A DNA stretch of 64,000 bases from Pseudomonas massiliensis (lineage in GTDB: Bacteria > Pseudomonadota > Gammaproteobacteria > Pseudomonadales > Pseudomonadaceae). The notes beneath the pieces were generated by a model, which was given only the letters and a program-made list of their open reading frames with translations, was not told the origin of the DNA and did not search any database. Numbering within the stretch: the first letter of the stretch is position 1; the number at the start of each line of letters is the position of its first letter. Shown here piece after piece: positions 17,081 through 26,010 of this stretch. The stretch spans positions 1,550,001 through 1,614,000 of the forward strand of contig NZ_CCYK01000007.1 in NCBI RefSeq assembly GCF_000826105.1. The letters are read 5' to 3'. A program made the position numbers and the translations under genes.

Positions 17081-18109
17081 ATGATCAAGGACAGCATTTC
17101 TACCAAACTGGTACTCGAAGCCCTGCAAGCGGTACCCTCGGATGCTGCCAGGGAAGCGTTGGCGGCCGCCGGGATCAGCGCCTTTTCCCATGGCTGCCCA
17201 GGCGCGCAGGACGACCGGGTAAGCGTTGCTCACTATGCCCGGCTATGGCAGGCCGTGGCCGCGCTTACGGACGACGAGTTCTTTGGCATGGGCGGGCGCC
17301 CCCTGCGCGTTGGCAGCCTGGACTTTGTCTGGCGCGCGGCCACCGCACAGGCCACCGTCGGGGCTGGCATTGACCTTGCGCTGGATTTTCTCCGCCTGAT
17401 GCTAGGGAACTTCGATGCGCGACCAGACCACGCCTTCGACCTCGCAGCGATCACCCTGGCTCCCGTGGTCCCACCGGCTCGTCCGTTCACCTGCTTTACG
17501 TTCTGGATGATCGTCTACGGTCTGGCCTGCTGGCTGGCCGGGCGCCGCCTGCCCATACTGGCTGTGGAACTGCGCAGTGCCGCCCCCGCGGACCAGGCCG
17601 ACTACGAACGCTTCTTCGGCGCCCATCTGCGCTTCGGGCAGGCCCATGACCGGCTGATCCTCCCCGGCGGCTCTCTTAACCTGCCAGTGCGGCGCACCGC
17701 CCGCGATCTGGAGGCGTTCATAGACCGCCTGCCTGGCAACCTGCTGGTGAAATATCGGGATCCTGCCGGTCTGGCGCACCAACTGCGCGAGCAATTGCGG
17801 GCGGCTCCAGCGAAGGCGTGGCCGGAAGCGAGCAGCCTGGCTCAGGACCATGGCATGTCTGAAGCGACCTTCAGACGCAAGCTCGCCGCTGAAGGCCAAA
17901 GCGTCCAGAGGGTCAAGGCCAGTGTGCGCAAGGAGCGGGCGGTACGGTGGCTGGCCGAGGACCGGCTGAGCCTGGCGCAGATCGCCGAAGCCCTCGGATT
18001 CGCTGACGAAAGCTCATTCTATCGAGCGTTCCGCCAATGGTTCGGATGCAATCCTGGGCACTACCGCCATCTGCTCATGGGCCCTGGCGAAAACGCGCAT
18101 CGAGATTGA
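17081..18109 (+). CDS. AraC-family transcriptional regulator
   Basis: A 342-residue regulator with an N-terminal arabinose-binding-like domain (about residues 15-200, typical of the OruR/ArgR-like AraC branch of Pseudomonas). The C-terminal AraC helix-turn-helix pair is at about residues 240-335 (LAQDHGMSEATFRRKLAAEGQSV and IAEALGFADESSFYRAFRQWFGCNPGHYR). The ATG at 17081 is chosen because it begins the family-like MIKDSISTKLVLEAL; an ATG 10 codons earlier is possible. Flanked by the divergent hydrolase operon and by downstream beta-oxidation genes in the same direction, it probably controls one or both. Confidence 0.87.
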   Translation: MIKDSISTKLVLEALQAVPSDAAREALAAAGISAFSHGCPGAQDDRVSVAHYARLWQAVAALTDDEFFGMGGRPLRVGSLDFVWRAATAQATVGAGIDLALDFLRLMLGNFDARPDHAFDLAAITLAPVVPPARPFTCFTFWMIVYGLACWLAGRRLPILAVELRSAAPADQADYERFFGAHLRFGQAHDRLILPGGSLNLPVRRTARDLEAFIDRLPGNLLVKYRDPAGLAHQLREQLRAAPAKAWPEASSLAQDHGMSEATFRRKLAAEGQSVQRVKASVRKERAVRWLAEDRLSLAQIAEALGFADESSFYRAFRQWFGCNPGHYRHLLMGPGENAHRD

Positions 18110-18180
18110 GCGCCACGGCCATTGTGCACGGTTGAGGCTGGCTTGAGCATGGGGCACGGTCATCAGGCATAGGAGGCCCC

Positions 18181-18942
18181 ATGGACCCCGTGAACAAGCA
18201 TTTCATCGTCACCGGCGCGGCGTCCGGGTTAGGCGCGGCAACGGCACGCGCCCTGGTTGACGCAGGTGCCAGCGTCACGCTCCTGGACCTGAACCAGGCG
18301 GGCGTTGCCGCTGTCGCCCAGGAACTTGGCATGACCTCGGTAGCGGCCGACATCACCGATGCGACGCAGGCGCAGCGGGCGGTGGAGACGGCAGTGGCCA
18401 AGGCGGGTAGCCTTCACGGGCTGGTCAACTGCGCGGGCGTGGTCCTGGGTGAGCGCATTCTTGGCCGGGACGGCCCTCATGATCTGGAGCGCTTCGCCCG
18501 GGTTATCCAGGTGAACCTGCTAGGCAGTTTCAACATGTTGCGTCTGGCTGCGTCGGCCATGACGCACAATGATCCGGACGCGAACGGCGGGCGAGGGGTC
18601 ATCGTCAATACCGCGTCAGTGGCGGCGTTCGATGGCCAGATCGGCCAGGCGGCCTACGCTGCTTCGAAAGGCGCTGTTGCCAGTCTCACCTTGCCAGCGG
18701 CGCGGGAATTGGCGCGCCACGGTATTCGCGTGATGACCATCGCTCCAGGATTGTTCGAAACGCCAATGATGGCGGGCATGAGCGAGGAGGTGCGCGCTTC
18801 ACTGGCAGCGTCGGTTCCTTTCCCGGCACGCTTGGGGGCACCGGCCGAGTACGCGGCCCTGGCGTTGCATATCATCGCCAACGACATGCTCAACGGTGAG
18901 GTGATCCGCCTCGATGGCGCCTTGCGCATGGCAGCGCGCTGA
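18181..18942 (+). CDS. SDR dehydrogenase, 3-hydroxyacyl-CoA (HSD10) type
   Basis: A 253-residue short-chain dehydrogenase. The cofactor motif TGAASGLGAATARAL is near the N-terminus and the catalytic YAASKGA with an upstream NTASVAAFDGQ serine segment lies near residues 140-165. The overall pattern (LLDLNQAG after the second strand, favouring NAD; APGLFETPMM) resembles type II 3-hydroxyacyl-CoA dehydrogenases. Position before a thiolase and an enoyl-CoA hydratase supports the third step of a beta-oxidation spiral. Gap to the thiolase is 12 bp with GGAGA, so they are cotranscribed. Confidence 0.88.
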   Translation: MDPVNKHFIVTGAASGLGAATARALVDAGASVTLLDLNQAGVAAVAQELGMTSVAADITDATQAQRAVETAVAKAGSLHGLVNCAGVVLGERILGRDGPHDLERFARVIQVNLLGSFNMLRLAASAMTHNDPDANGGRGVIVNTASVAAFDGQIGQAAYAASKGAVASLTLPAARELARHGIRVMTIAPGLFETPMMAGMSEEVRASLAASVPFPARLGAPAEYAALALHIIANDMLNGEVIRLDGALRMAAR

Positions 18943-18954
18943 AGGAGACAGAAG

Positions 18955-20139
18955 ATGAATGATCCTGTTTGCATCGTAAGCATTGCCCGTACGCCCATGG
19001 GCGGGCTCCAGGGCAGCCTCGGTGGCGTGCACGCGACCCAGCTGGGTGCCGCCGCCATCGCCGCGGCGATTGAGCGCGCTGCTCTTGGCGCCCAGGAAAT
19101 AGATCACGTGCTCATGGGTTGCGTGCTGCCAGCGGGACTTGGCCAGGCGCCGGCTCGCCAGGCTGCTTTGGCCGCGGGGCTCGACAGGCATACACCCGCC
19201 ACCACTCTGAACAAGATGTGTGGCTCGGGCATGCAGGCGGTGATCCTTGGCCATGACCAGCTCATGGCCGGCAGCTTGAAAGCCGTGGTGGCAGGCGGCA
19301 TGGAAAGCATGTCCAACGCGCCCTATCTACTGCCCAAGGCCAGGAGCGGGTATCGCATGGGTCACGGCCAGGTGCTGGACCACATGTTTCTCGACGGCCT
19401 GGAGGATGCCTATGAGCCAGGCCGGTTGATGGGTACCTACGCCGAAGACTGCGCCATCCGTGAGGGCATCGATCGTCAGGCACAGGATGCCTACGCCTTG
19501 GCGTCCCTGGAGCGAGCACGCGACGCCATGGCCAGTGGCCGCTTCCAGGGAGAGATCGTGCCGGTTCAGGCGCCGGAGGGGAAAACGTTGCGTTGGGTGA
19601 GCGAGGATGAGCAACCACCGAAGGCCAGGCCCGAGAAAATCGGGATGCTCAAGCCTGCGTTTCGCCCGGACGGCACGGTGACGGCGGCCAACGCCAGTTC
19701 AATCTCCGATGGGGCCGCCGCCCTGGTGCTGATGCGCCAGAGCGAGGCCTTGGCCAAGGGGCTACGGCCCCTGGCGGCGATCCATGGGCATGCGGCTTTC
19801 GCCGATGAACCGGGCTTGTTTCCCGTGGCGCCGGTGGGTGCGATCCAGAAGCTGATGAGTAGAACGGGCTGGGCATTGGCCGATGTGGACCTGTTCGAGA
19901 TCAACGAAGCTTTCGCGGTGGTTGCCCTGGCGTGCATGGGCAAGCTGGGTATCGCCCATGACAGGCTCAATGTGAACGGCGGCGCCTGCGCCCTTGGCCA
20001 TCCGATCGGCGCGTCGGGCGCGCGCATCCTGGTAACCTTGGTCTCGGCGCTTCGCCAGCGCGGCCTCAGGCGAGGCGTGGCCGCTATCTGCATCGGTGGC
20101 GGCGAAGCCACGGCCGTGGCGCTGGAATGTCTGGATTAA
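18955..20139 (+). CDS. Acetyl-CoA C-acyltransferase (thiolase)
   Basis: A 394-residue thiolase. The acyl-accepting cysteine is in the motif NKMCGSGMQAV (about residue 87). The C-terminal active-site motifs are NEAFAVVAL, NGGACALGHPIGASGAR and the final CIGGGEATA with the second catalytic Cys. It cleaves 3-ketoacyl-CoA to acetyl-CoA plus a shortened acyl-CoA, or works in reverse. The middle gene of an SDR-thiolase-hydratase operon. Preceded by AAGGAGA 8 nt before the ATG. Confidence 0.92.
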   Translation: MNDPVCIVSIARTPMGGLQGSLGGVHATQLGAAAIAAAIERAALGAQEIDHVLMGCVLPAGLGQAPARQAALAAGLDRHTPATTLNKMCGSGMQAVILGHDQLMAGSLKAVVAGGMESMSNAPYLLPKARSGYRMGHGQVLDHMFLDGLEDAYEPGRLMGTYAEDCAIREGIDRQAQDAYALASLERARDAMASGRFQGEIVPVQAPEGKTLRWVSEDEQPPKARPEKIGMLKPAFRPDGTVTAANASSISDGAAALVLMRQSEALAKGLRPLAAIHGHAAFADEPGLFPVAPVGAIQKLMSRTGWALADVDLFEINEAFAVVALACMGKLGIAHDRLNVNGGACALGHPIGASGARILVTLVSALRQRGLRRGVAAICIGGGEATAVALECLD

Positions 20140-20161
20140 CCTCTCACTCAAGGAGTGCTTC

Positions 20162-20938
20162 ATGGTCACCTATGAAACCCTGATCGTAGAGCGGCGTGGA
20201 CGGGTAGGTCTGCTGACCCTCAACCGGCCCCAGGCCCTCAATGCATTGAACGCGCAGGTCGTTGCCGAGCTCAACGATGCGCTCGACATTCTGGAGCGCG
20301 ATGCGGATATCGGATGCATCGTGATCACCGGCTCGGAGAAGGCCTTCGCGGCCGGGGCAGACATCAAGGAAATGGCGGGCTTGCAATACCCTGCCATTTA
20401 CCTGGATGACCTGTTCCGCGAGGCCGATCGGATCGCGGCGCGGCGCAAACCCTTGATCGCCGCCGTTGCCGGCTATGCGTTGGGCGGTGGCTGCGAACTG
20501 GCCATGATGTGTGACTTCATCCTGGCCGCGGACACAGCGCGCTTCGGCCAGCCGGAGATCAACCTGGGGGTGCTGCCGGGCATGGGCGGCACTCAGCGCC
20601 TGGCGCGCGCCGTGGGCAAGGCCAAGGCCATGGAGCTCTGCCTGACCGGCCGCCTGATGGATGCTCAAGAGGCGGAGCGCGCCGGGCTGGTGGCGCGCAT
20701 CGTGCCGGCCGCGGAACTGCTCGACGAGACGCTGAAGGTCGCCGCGGTAATCGCTGAAAAGTCGTTACCTATGAGCATGATGGTCAAGGAAAGCGTAGCC
20801 AGGGCGTTCGAGGGTAGCCTGGCTGAAGGCGTCCGTTTCGAGCGCCGATTGTTCCATGCTGCTTTCGCGACCGTGGACCAGAAGGAAGGCATGCAGGCTT
20901 TCGTCGAGAAGCGAAAGCCTGGCTTCATTCACCGCTAG
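20162..20938 (+). CDS. Enoyl-CoA hydratase
   Basis: A 258-residue crotonase-fold enzyme. The oxyanion-hole motif is AFAAGADIKEMAGL. The catalytic glutamates are in YALGGGCELAMMCDF and FGQPEINLGVLPGMGGTQRL, both present as in genuine hydratases. It adds water to 2-enoyl-CoA in beta-oxidation. The ATG at 20162 follows AAGGAG at 7-8 nt; the 23-bp gap to the thiolase indicates one operon. With the SDR and thiolase it completes a set that lacks only an acyl-CoA dehydrogenase, which may be supplied by another locus. Confidence 0.92.
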   Translation: MVTYETLIVERRGRVGLLTLNRPQALNALNAQVVAELNDALDILERDADIGCIVITGSEKAFAAGADIKEMAGLQYPAIYLDDLFREADRIAARRKPLIAAVAGYALGGGCELAMMCDFILAADTARFGQPEINLGVLPGMGGTQRLARAVGKAKAMELCLTGRLMDAQEAERAGLVARIVPAAELLDETLKVAAVIAEKSLPMSMMVKESVARAFEGSLAEGVRFERRLFHAAFATVDQKEGMQAFVEKRKPGFIHR

Positions 20939-20940
20939 GA

Positions 20941-21600
20941 TCAGTCGGTACGCAGGCGCAAGGGTTCGTTCAGGCAGTAGCCGAAACCGCGGACGGTCTG
21001 CAGAGCGTAGGGCGAGCCCAGCTCGCTCAGCTTGCGTCGCAGGTTGCAGATGTGTCGCTCGATAAGCGGGCCGCGGGAAGGCTCGCCACCGGCCCAAAGG
21101 TGCTCTTCGATCGCCTGCCGGCTGAGCGGGCCCTGCTGTTGCGCGAGCAGCGCCAATAGCTTCTGTTCGGTAACCGTGACGCTCTGCTGGGCGGTGCCAT
21201 TGCCTAACAGCAATCTGTTGCTGGATAACCACAAGCCGGGGCCTGGAGGGTTGCTAGGCACAGCATGCTCGCGGGTCAGCGCCTGCATGCGAGCCCGCAT
21301 TTCTTCCGGGCTCAAGGGTCTCGACAGGCACAGGTCCGCCCCCGCTTGCAACACCCGCGCCCGGGTGCTGGAATCGCTTTGCCCGAGCAGCACCAGCAGG
21401 CGGGCCCGGCCACGGTGGCCCATGGCCTTGCTCAGCAGTTCCGGACGCGCCTGTGGTAGATCCAGCACGATGAACCCATACCGGCCGTGCAGGTGCCGGT
21501 CGGCATGTTCCGGTGCGGTGCTGACGATCCCGCCAGCCTGGTCGGCGAATACTTGCATCAGGCCGGGGTCGGGGTGTTCGGTAATGTAGAGAAGGTTCAT
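20941..21600 (-). CDS. OmpR-type response regulator with degenerate receiver
   Basis: A 219-residue two-domain protein. The C-terminal winged helix (about residues 120-215, with LIERHICNLRRKLSE and ALQTVRGFGYCL) is a normal OmpR-type DNA-binding domain. The receiver is altered: the usual acidic pair reads E8-H9, the phosphoacceptor-like D47 is kept in VLDLPQ, the switch Thr/Ser position falls in LVLLGQSD, and the invariant Lys before Pro is Arg (CLSRPLS). Normal phosphorylation control is therefore doubtful. It is third in an operon, overlapping the kinase gene by 4 bp. Confidence 0.85.
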   Translation of the reverse strand: MNLLYITEHPDPGLMQVFADQAGGIVSTAPEHADRHLHGRYGFIVLDLPQARPELLSKAMGHRGRARLLVLLGQSDSSTRARVLQAGADLCLSRPLSPEEMRARMQALTREHAVPSNPPGPGLWLSSNRLLLGNGTAQQSVTVTEQKLLALLAQQQGPLSRQAIEEHLWAGGEPSRGPLIERHICNLRRKLSELGSPYALQTVRGFGYCLNEPLRLRTD

Positions 21601-22991
21601 GTGGCAACCAATGCGTGTGTGGGGCGGCAGTCCAGCACCATGCTGGCGCCGCCGAGGGCGCTGTCGGTAACCTCGAGGCTGAAACCATGGAGGTTCACCA
21701 CCGCGCCGACAATGGAAAGCCCGAGCCCGAAACCGCCCTGGGCCGAGTCATCGCTACGGTAGAAGCGCTGGAAGATCGCCTGACGTTCCTGCTCGGGGAT
21801 GCCGGGACCTGAATCTTCGACACTGATGCGTGTGCTGCCTTGATGGCGGATCGCGCGCAGCACCACCTGGCCTCCAGGGGGCGTGAACTTGATCGAATTG
21901 CTGAGCAGGTTACCCAGGGCTTCGAACAGCAAGGCGCGGTCGCCGATTACCAGCGGCAACTCGGGCTGCGCCTCCAGGGTCAGCGCCAGGTCACCCTCTT
22001 CGGCCAACGGCAGATAGAAATCATGGAGTTCATTGAGCAGTTCCAGCGGTGCCAGCTCAACGAAGCCGGAGCGCCGCCTATGATCCTCGATCTCGGAAAT
22101 GCGCAGCAGGCCCCGGAAACGCGCCATTAGAATGTCGGTATCGGCTATGGCCTGGTCCAGCTGCTGGGCCTGGCTGGAGCCATCTTCGGTCTGCTGCTTG
22201 ATGCGGTACAGCTGTGCGCGCAGCCGGGTCAGGGGCGTGCGCAGGTCATGGGCAATGTTGTCACATACGCCCTTGACTTCGAACATGAGCTTTTCGATGC
22301 GGTCGAGCATGGCATTGACGATGGCTGCCAGCATGTCGAGCTCGTCGCGTCGGTTGGACAATGGCAGGCGACCAGCGAGGTCGCCTGCCATGATGGCTTC
22401 GGCGCTGGCCTGGATCTGCCGTATGCGCCGCAACGGCCTTTGCCGAAGCAGGTGCCAACCCGCTGCCCCGGGGAGAATGGTCAGGGAAATGCCCCAGAGC
22501 AGCGCACGCAGGATAATGTGGGTAACGGCGAACACCGAGCCATTATCCCGTACCAGAACCAGCCAGCGTCCGTCCCGGGTCGGCATGGCGACCGCGGCAC
22601 AGCTGTCCTGAGGCAGCTTCGGGTCGTTGGAATCGATGCAATCCTCAAGCTCGTAGATGTCCCCGTCCAGGGCAAGGCCGCGCGGGATACGGCGCAGCTC
22701 TCCGGCCAGATGATAGAGCTCGTCGTCGAACAGACCATAGGCATCGAAGGCATGATCGTCGAACGCCTGGCTGGCGGCCAGGGCATCTTCGAGGTCGCGT
22801 CCGGCGAAGCGGGCGAACAGGTGCTGGCGCTGCATCAGGGATTGTCTGGCCAGGCTGTTCAGGTAGTCGGAAACCTCGAAGTACAGCACCCCCAGCAGGA
22901 TGCTGCTCCAGGCCACGAACAGGAAGCTGTAGAGCGCCAGCAGGCGGCTGCTGGAGGAGCGCCAACCCTTAGAGGGGTTCGGCAATGACAT
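21597..22991 (-). CDS. Membrane sensor histidine kinase
   Basis: A 464-residue sensor kinase. Transmembrane helix 1 is about residues 17-40 (LYSFLFVAWSSILLGVLYF), an extracytoplasmic sensor region follows to about 160, and helix 2 is about 163-182. The HAMP linker is about 185-235 and the H-box is CDNIAHDLRTPLTRLRAQL. The ATP-binding domain has LLSNSIKFTP, VEDSGPGIPEQ and GGFGLGLSIVGAVV. All catalytic motifs are intact. Its start overlaps the preceding regulator gene by 23 bp and its end overlaps the degenerate regulator gene by 4 bp. The stimulus is unknown. Confidence 0.92.
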   Translation of the reverse strand: MSLPNPSKGWRSSSSRLLALYSFLFVAWSSILLGVLYFEVSDYLNSLARQSLMQRQHLFARFAGRDLEDALAASQAFDDHAFDAYGLFDDELYHLAGELRRIPRGLALDGDIYELEDCIDSNDPKLPQDSCAAVAMPTRDGRWLVLVRDNGSVFAVTHIILRALLWGISLTILPGAAGWHLLRQRPLRRIRQIQASAEAIMAGDLAGRLPLSNRRDELDMLAAIVNAMLDRIEKLMFEVKGVCDNIAHDLRTPLTRLRAQLYRIKQQTEDGSSQAQQLDQAIADTDILMARFRGLLRISEIEDHRRRSGFVELAPLELLNELHDFYLPLAEEGDLALTLEAQPELPLVIGDRALLFEALGNLLSNSIKFTPPGGQVVLRAIRHQGSTRISVEDSGPGIPEQERQAIFQRFYRSDDSAQGGFGLGLSIVGAVVNLHGFSLEVTDSALGGASMVLDCRPTHALVAT

Positions 22992-23655
22992 AGCCAGACC
23001 CCCGCACCGTCTTGATCAACGGCGGCAGGCCGGCCGGGTCGATCTTCTTGCGCAGGCGGCCGATATGGACGTCGATAAGGTTGGTGCCAGGGTCGAAATG
23101 ATATCCCCATACTTCTTCGAAGATCATCATGCGCGTCAGCACCTGGCCCGCATTGCGCATCAGGAACTCGAGCAGCTTGAATTCGGTCGGCAGCAGGTTC
23201 AGTGCCTGACCGCCTCGTTGAGCTTCTCGGGTGATCAGGTCCAGCTGCAGGTCAGCGACCTTCAGGGTATTGTCCTGAGTAGCGGCTCCGGCCTGCTTGC
23301 GTCGCAGCAGCACCTCCACCCGCGCAGCCATTTCGTCCGACGCGAAGGGCTTGGTCAGGTAGTCGTCACCGCCGGCGCGCAGGCCGCGTACCCGCTCATC
23401 TACATCAGACAGCGCGCTGATCATCAACACAGGCGTGGATACACCGATGGTTCGCATGGTGGTCACGATGGCCAGACCATCGAGCTCGGGCAGCATCCGA
23501 TCTAGGGTGATGACGTCGTAGGCGCCGCTCACGGCTTTGACCAGTCCCTCGCGACCGTTGTCGACCCAGTCGACTTCAAGGCCGTGGTTGCTCAGCTCAG
23601 CCACGATTTCGCGGGCGGTCACCGCGTCGTCTTCGATGGTCAGTACACGTGTCAT
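22969..23655 (-). CDS. OmpR-family response regulator
   Basis: A 228-residue response regulator. The receiver is fully conserved (TIEDDAVTARE, phosphoacceptor in ITLDRMLPELDG, switch region VLMISALSD, lysine in YLTKPFASDE). The winged helix is at about residues 130-225 (LLPTEFKLLEFLMRN, LIDVHIGRLRKKID, IKTVRGSGYVI). The ATG at 23655 starts the normal MTRVLTIEDD; upstream readings are extensions. As first gene of the operon it is the obvious partner of the following kinase, leaving the degenerate third gene without a standard role. Confidence 0.92.
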   Translation of the reverse strand: MTRVLTIEDDAVTAREIVAELSNHGLEVDWVDNGREGLVKAVSGAYDVITLDRMLPELDGLAIVTTMRTIGVSTPVLMISALSDVDERVRGLRAGGDDYLTKPFASDEMAARVEVLLRRKQAGAATQDNTLKVADLQLDLITREAQRGGQALNLLPTEFKLLEFLMRNAGQVLTRMMIFEEVWGYHFDPGTNLIDVHIGRLRKKIDPAGLPPLIKTVRGSGYVIAEPL

Positions 23656-23857
23656 GGAAGCTACCTGCAGATTCGAAAGCGGACCGTGGCATTGTGCCAA
23701 GTTTGCGGTCACAGCGAGTTGAAGATTATTTCATCTTGCCCCACATCCCGCTTTGCCGCCTGTGATGACGGTACCAGGCTTGTTACCAAATCGTGCTAAA
23801 GGCTGTGCCGCCGTGGCCGATGCATAGCAGGCCAATAAACCGTCCATGGGATTGCTT

Positions 23858-24301
23858 ATGACAAGCCTGTCCACCATCGCTTCACACCTGAACATCCAGG
23901 GCTACAGCCCGAGCGCGTCCAGCACGCCTGCCACGGCATCCGCTGCCGAGACGCAAGCCAGCGCTACGACGGCGACGTCGAGTCAGCAAGCCCATGGAGC
24001 TGCGCCTGCTGGTGGCGCTGGCACCAGCGATAACGCCAGTAGCAGCACATCGGATACGGTGACCAGGCTTCAGGAGCAGATAGCCGAACTGCAAAAGCAG
24101 CTGGCCAAGGACCAAAAGGCTCTGCAGCAAGCGATGGCCAGTGACGCCAGCGATCAACAGAAAGCCGCGCAGGTCGCCGCGGCCCAGGCGCAGATGGCCG
24201 CTACCAACAGCGCCCTGCAGACCGCCACGGCCGCCTTGCTGCAAGCCTTGGTGGAGGAGGGAGGCAGCACGAGTGGAACCAGCGTCAATACCACGGCCTG
24301 A
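23858..24301 (+). CDS. FlxA-like coiled-coil protein
   Basis: A 147-residue protein. The N-terminal third is rich in Ser, Ala and Thr and likely disordered. A coiled coil at about residues 68-125 (VTRLQEQIAELQKQLAKDQKA, then QQKAAQVAAAQAQM) resembles the FlxA-like family, whose role is unclear though the E. coli member is under flagellar sigma control. No flagellar genes are nearby. The ATG at 23858 follows GGGA at 6 nt; an in-frame ATG four codons upstream has no binding site. Confidence 0.65.
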   Translation: MTSLSTIASHLNIQGYSPSASSTPATASAAETQASATTATSSQQAHGAAPAGGAGTSDNASSSTSDTVTRLQEQIAELQKQLAKDQKALQQAMASDASDQQKAAQVAAAQAQMAATNSALQTATAALLQALVEEGGSTSGTSVNTTA

Positions 24302-24351
24302 CTAAGGTCGCCGGCCGCGGTGAGCTGATGCGACCCGGCAGGGATGCCGTG

Positions 24352-25323
24352 TCAGTCCGCTAGCTGGCGATGTTTCTCGGCCTTGTACTGCATGGCCACT
24401 GCCGGGGCCTTGGCGCTGCGCCCGGTTTCCACCCAGGTGCGCAGGCGGCTGGCGTCGGCGAAATGAGTGTATTTGCCGAACGCGTCCAGTATCACCATCG
24501 CGACCGGGCGTCCGCCCATGTTGGTAACCAGTACCAGACAGTGCCCCGCCTTATCAGTGAAGCCGGTTTTGGTGATCTGGATGTCCCAGTTCTTCTGGTT
24601 CAGCAGGTGGTCGGTATTGTGGAAGCCCAAGGTATAGTTAGGTTTCTTGAACGCTACTGTCTTTTCCTTGGTGGTGCTCAGTTCCGAAAGCATCGGATAG
24701 CGCCTCGCCGCCACCAACAGCTTGCTCAGGTCCCGCGCCGTGGATACGTTCTGCTCCGATAGGCCGGTAGGCTCGACGTAGCGGGTGTGCGCCATGCCCA
24801 GCGACCTGGCCTTGGCGTTCATGGCCGCAATGAAGGCACCATAGCCGCCTGGGTAGTGATGCGCCAGCGAGGCCGCGGCGCGGTTTTCCGAAGACATCAG
24901 GGCTATGAGCAACATGTCATGGCGGTTGAGTGTGCTTCCTAGCTTCACCCGGGAAAACACGCCTTTCATTTCCTTTGTCTGACTGATGTCGACAGTAAGC
25001 TCTTCGTTCATGGACTGCTTCGCGTCCAATACCACCATGGCGGTCATCAGCTTGGTGACCGAAGCGATGGGAACTACCTGATCCGGGTTGTTCTCATACA
25101 TGACCTGATTGGTTTGCAGGTCTATCAGCAGAGCACTATGAGAGGCCAGGTGCAACTGGGAAGGGTCCCGCTTCGGTGGTGCCTCGGCGGCGGAGACATT
25201 CGACGTGACGCAACTACCCGCGAGCAGCAAACACAGGGTCAACACGGAAACACGGTTTTTCACGAAGAGAGCTCGCAAGAAGGAAGGAAGTCTGGCGTCC
25301 TGCCATGGAAAAGTGGCCGTCAT
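24352..25323 (-). CDS. pbpG: D-alanyl-D-alanine endopeptidase PbpG
   Basis: A 323-residue (from 25323) low-molecular-weight penicillin-binding protein of the S11 family, cleaving D-Ala-meso-DAP cross-links in the periplasm. The three active-site motifs are present: SVTK with the nucleophile Ser, SEN in LMSSENRAAASL, and KTG in ITKTGFTDKAGHC. A signal peptide (VLTLCLLLAGSCVTSNVSAAEA) begins about 20 residues after this start. The GTG at 25263, just ahead of the signal core, may be the true start. It ends at TGA near 24352; convergent with the FlxA-like gene. Confidence 0.9.
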   Translation of the reverse strand: MTATFPWQDARLPSFLRALFVKNRVSVLTLCLLLAGSCVTSNVSAAEAPPKRDPSQLHLASHSALLIDLQTNQVMYENNPDQVVPIASVTKLMTAMVVLDAKQSMNEELTVDISQTKEMKGVFSRVKLGSTLNRHDMLLIALMSSENRAAASLAHHYPGGYGAFIAAMNAKARSLGMAHTRYVEPTGLSEQNVSTARDLSKLLVAARRYPMLSELSTTKEKTVAFKKPNYTLGFHNTDHLLNQKNWDIQITKTGFTDKAGHCLVLVTNMGGRPVAMVILDAFGKYTHFADASRLRTWVETGRSAKAPAVAMQYKAEKHRQLAD

Positions 25324-25427
25324 TGTAAATTTATGGCCAAGTGCCTGTCGATTGCCCGGCAGGCTAAATCTTTCTTCATCCCGCCTGTGGTCGGCTACCG
25401 GCGAGCTGGGAGCGAAACATCTTCCTA

Positions 25428-25607
25428 TCAGGCGGCGACAGCGCCAGCGAGGCTTCGACTGAAGTTCTCGGCCGCTACACGCGACAGCAATGGCGGGCTT
25501 ACCGCCACACCTTCGCTGACCACGTACCAGCACACCAGCAGACCCAGGTCCCTGACGCCTTCCGGTACGGCGCTACCTACTACACACATGATGCGAAATG
25601 AAAGCAT
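25428..25607 (-). CDS. Possible 59-residue small protein
   Basis: An open frame of 59 residues beginning MLSFRIMCVVGSAVPEGVR and ending FSRSLAGAVAA. It has a GAGG site 7 nt before the ATG, codons mostly ending in G or C as in true genes here, and a hydrophobic middle (LGLLVCWYVV). No family is recognised. It fills most of the otherwise empty 375 bp upstream of pbpG, on the same strand. The alternative is that it is a chance frame in the pbpG promoter region. Confidence 0.4.
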   Translation of the reverse strand: MLSFRIMCVVGSAVPEGVRDLGLLVCWYVVSEGVAVSPPLLSRVAAENFSRSLAGAVAA

Positions 25608-25698
25608 GAGCGGAACCTCGCGGACCCAATGCGCTCAATGAGCGAGCCGGCGATGACGCGCACCCCCGGGCCGAAACCTGGCACCGGGGATGACCACA

Positions 25699-26010
25699 TT
25701 ACCAGCGCGGCGGACCATAATAAGGATGGGGCGCGTAGTAGCCAGGCGGGGGCGGTGGCGCTACATAGACCGGTGCCGGCTGGTAGTACGCCGGCGGCGG
25801 CGGGGCCTGGACGTACACCGGTTGTGGAGCGACGTACACCGGTTGCTGGACCACGACCGGACCGGGGCGGGCGACGACCGCCCCTACGACCGCGGCACCC
25901 AGTACCGCGCCAAGCACACCTGGGCCAATGCCGCCGCCATGGGCTGATGCCTGGCCGGCCAGGCTCAGGGCGCCAACCAGGAGGGCGATTTTGGGTAGAT
26001 GACGAATCAT
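25699..26010 (-). CDS. Secreted Pro/Tyr/Val-rich repeat protein
   Basis: A 103-residue exported protein. The signal peptide is MIRHLPKIALLVGALSLAGQASA, followed by a Gly/Ala/Val glycine-zipper-like stretch (GVLGAVLGAAVVGAVV, about residues 32-47). The tail is rich in Pro, Val and Tyr with repeated PVYV units. Similar small proteins occur in Pseudomonas envelopes, but no role is established. The ATG at 26010 follows GAGGAACC. The glycine-zipper stretch suggests membrane association or oligomer formation. Confidence 0.72.
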   Translation of the reverse strand: MIRHLPKIALLVGALSLAGQASAHGGGIGPGVLGAVLGAAVVGAVVARPGPVVVQQPVYVAPQPVYVQAPPPPAYYQPAPVYVAPPPPPGYYAPHPYYGPPRW

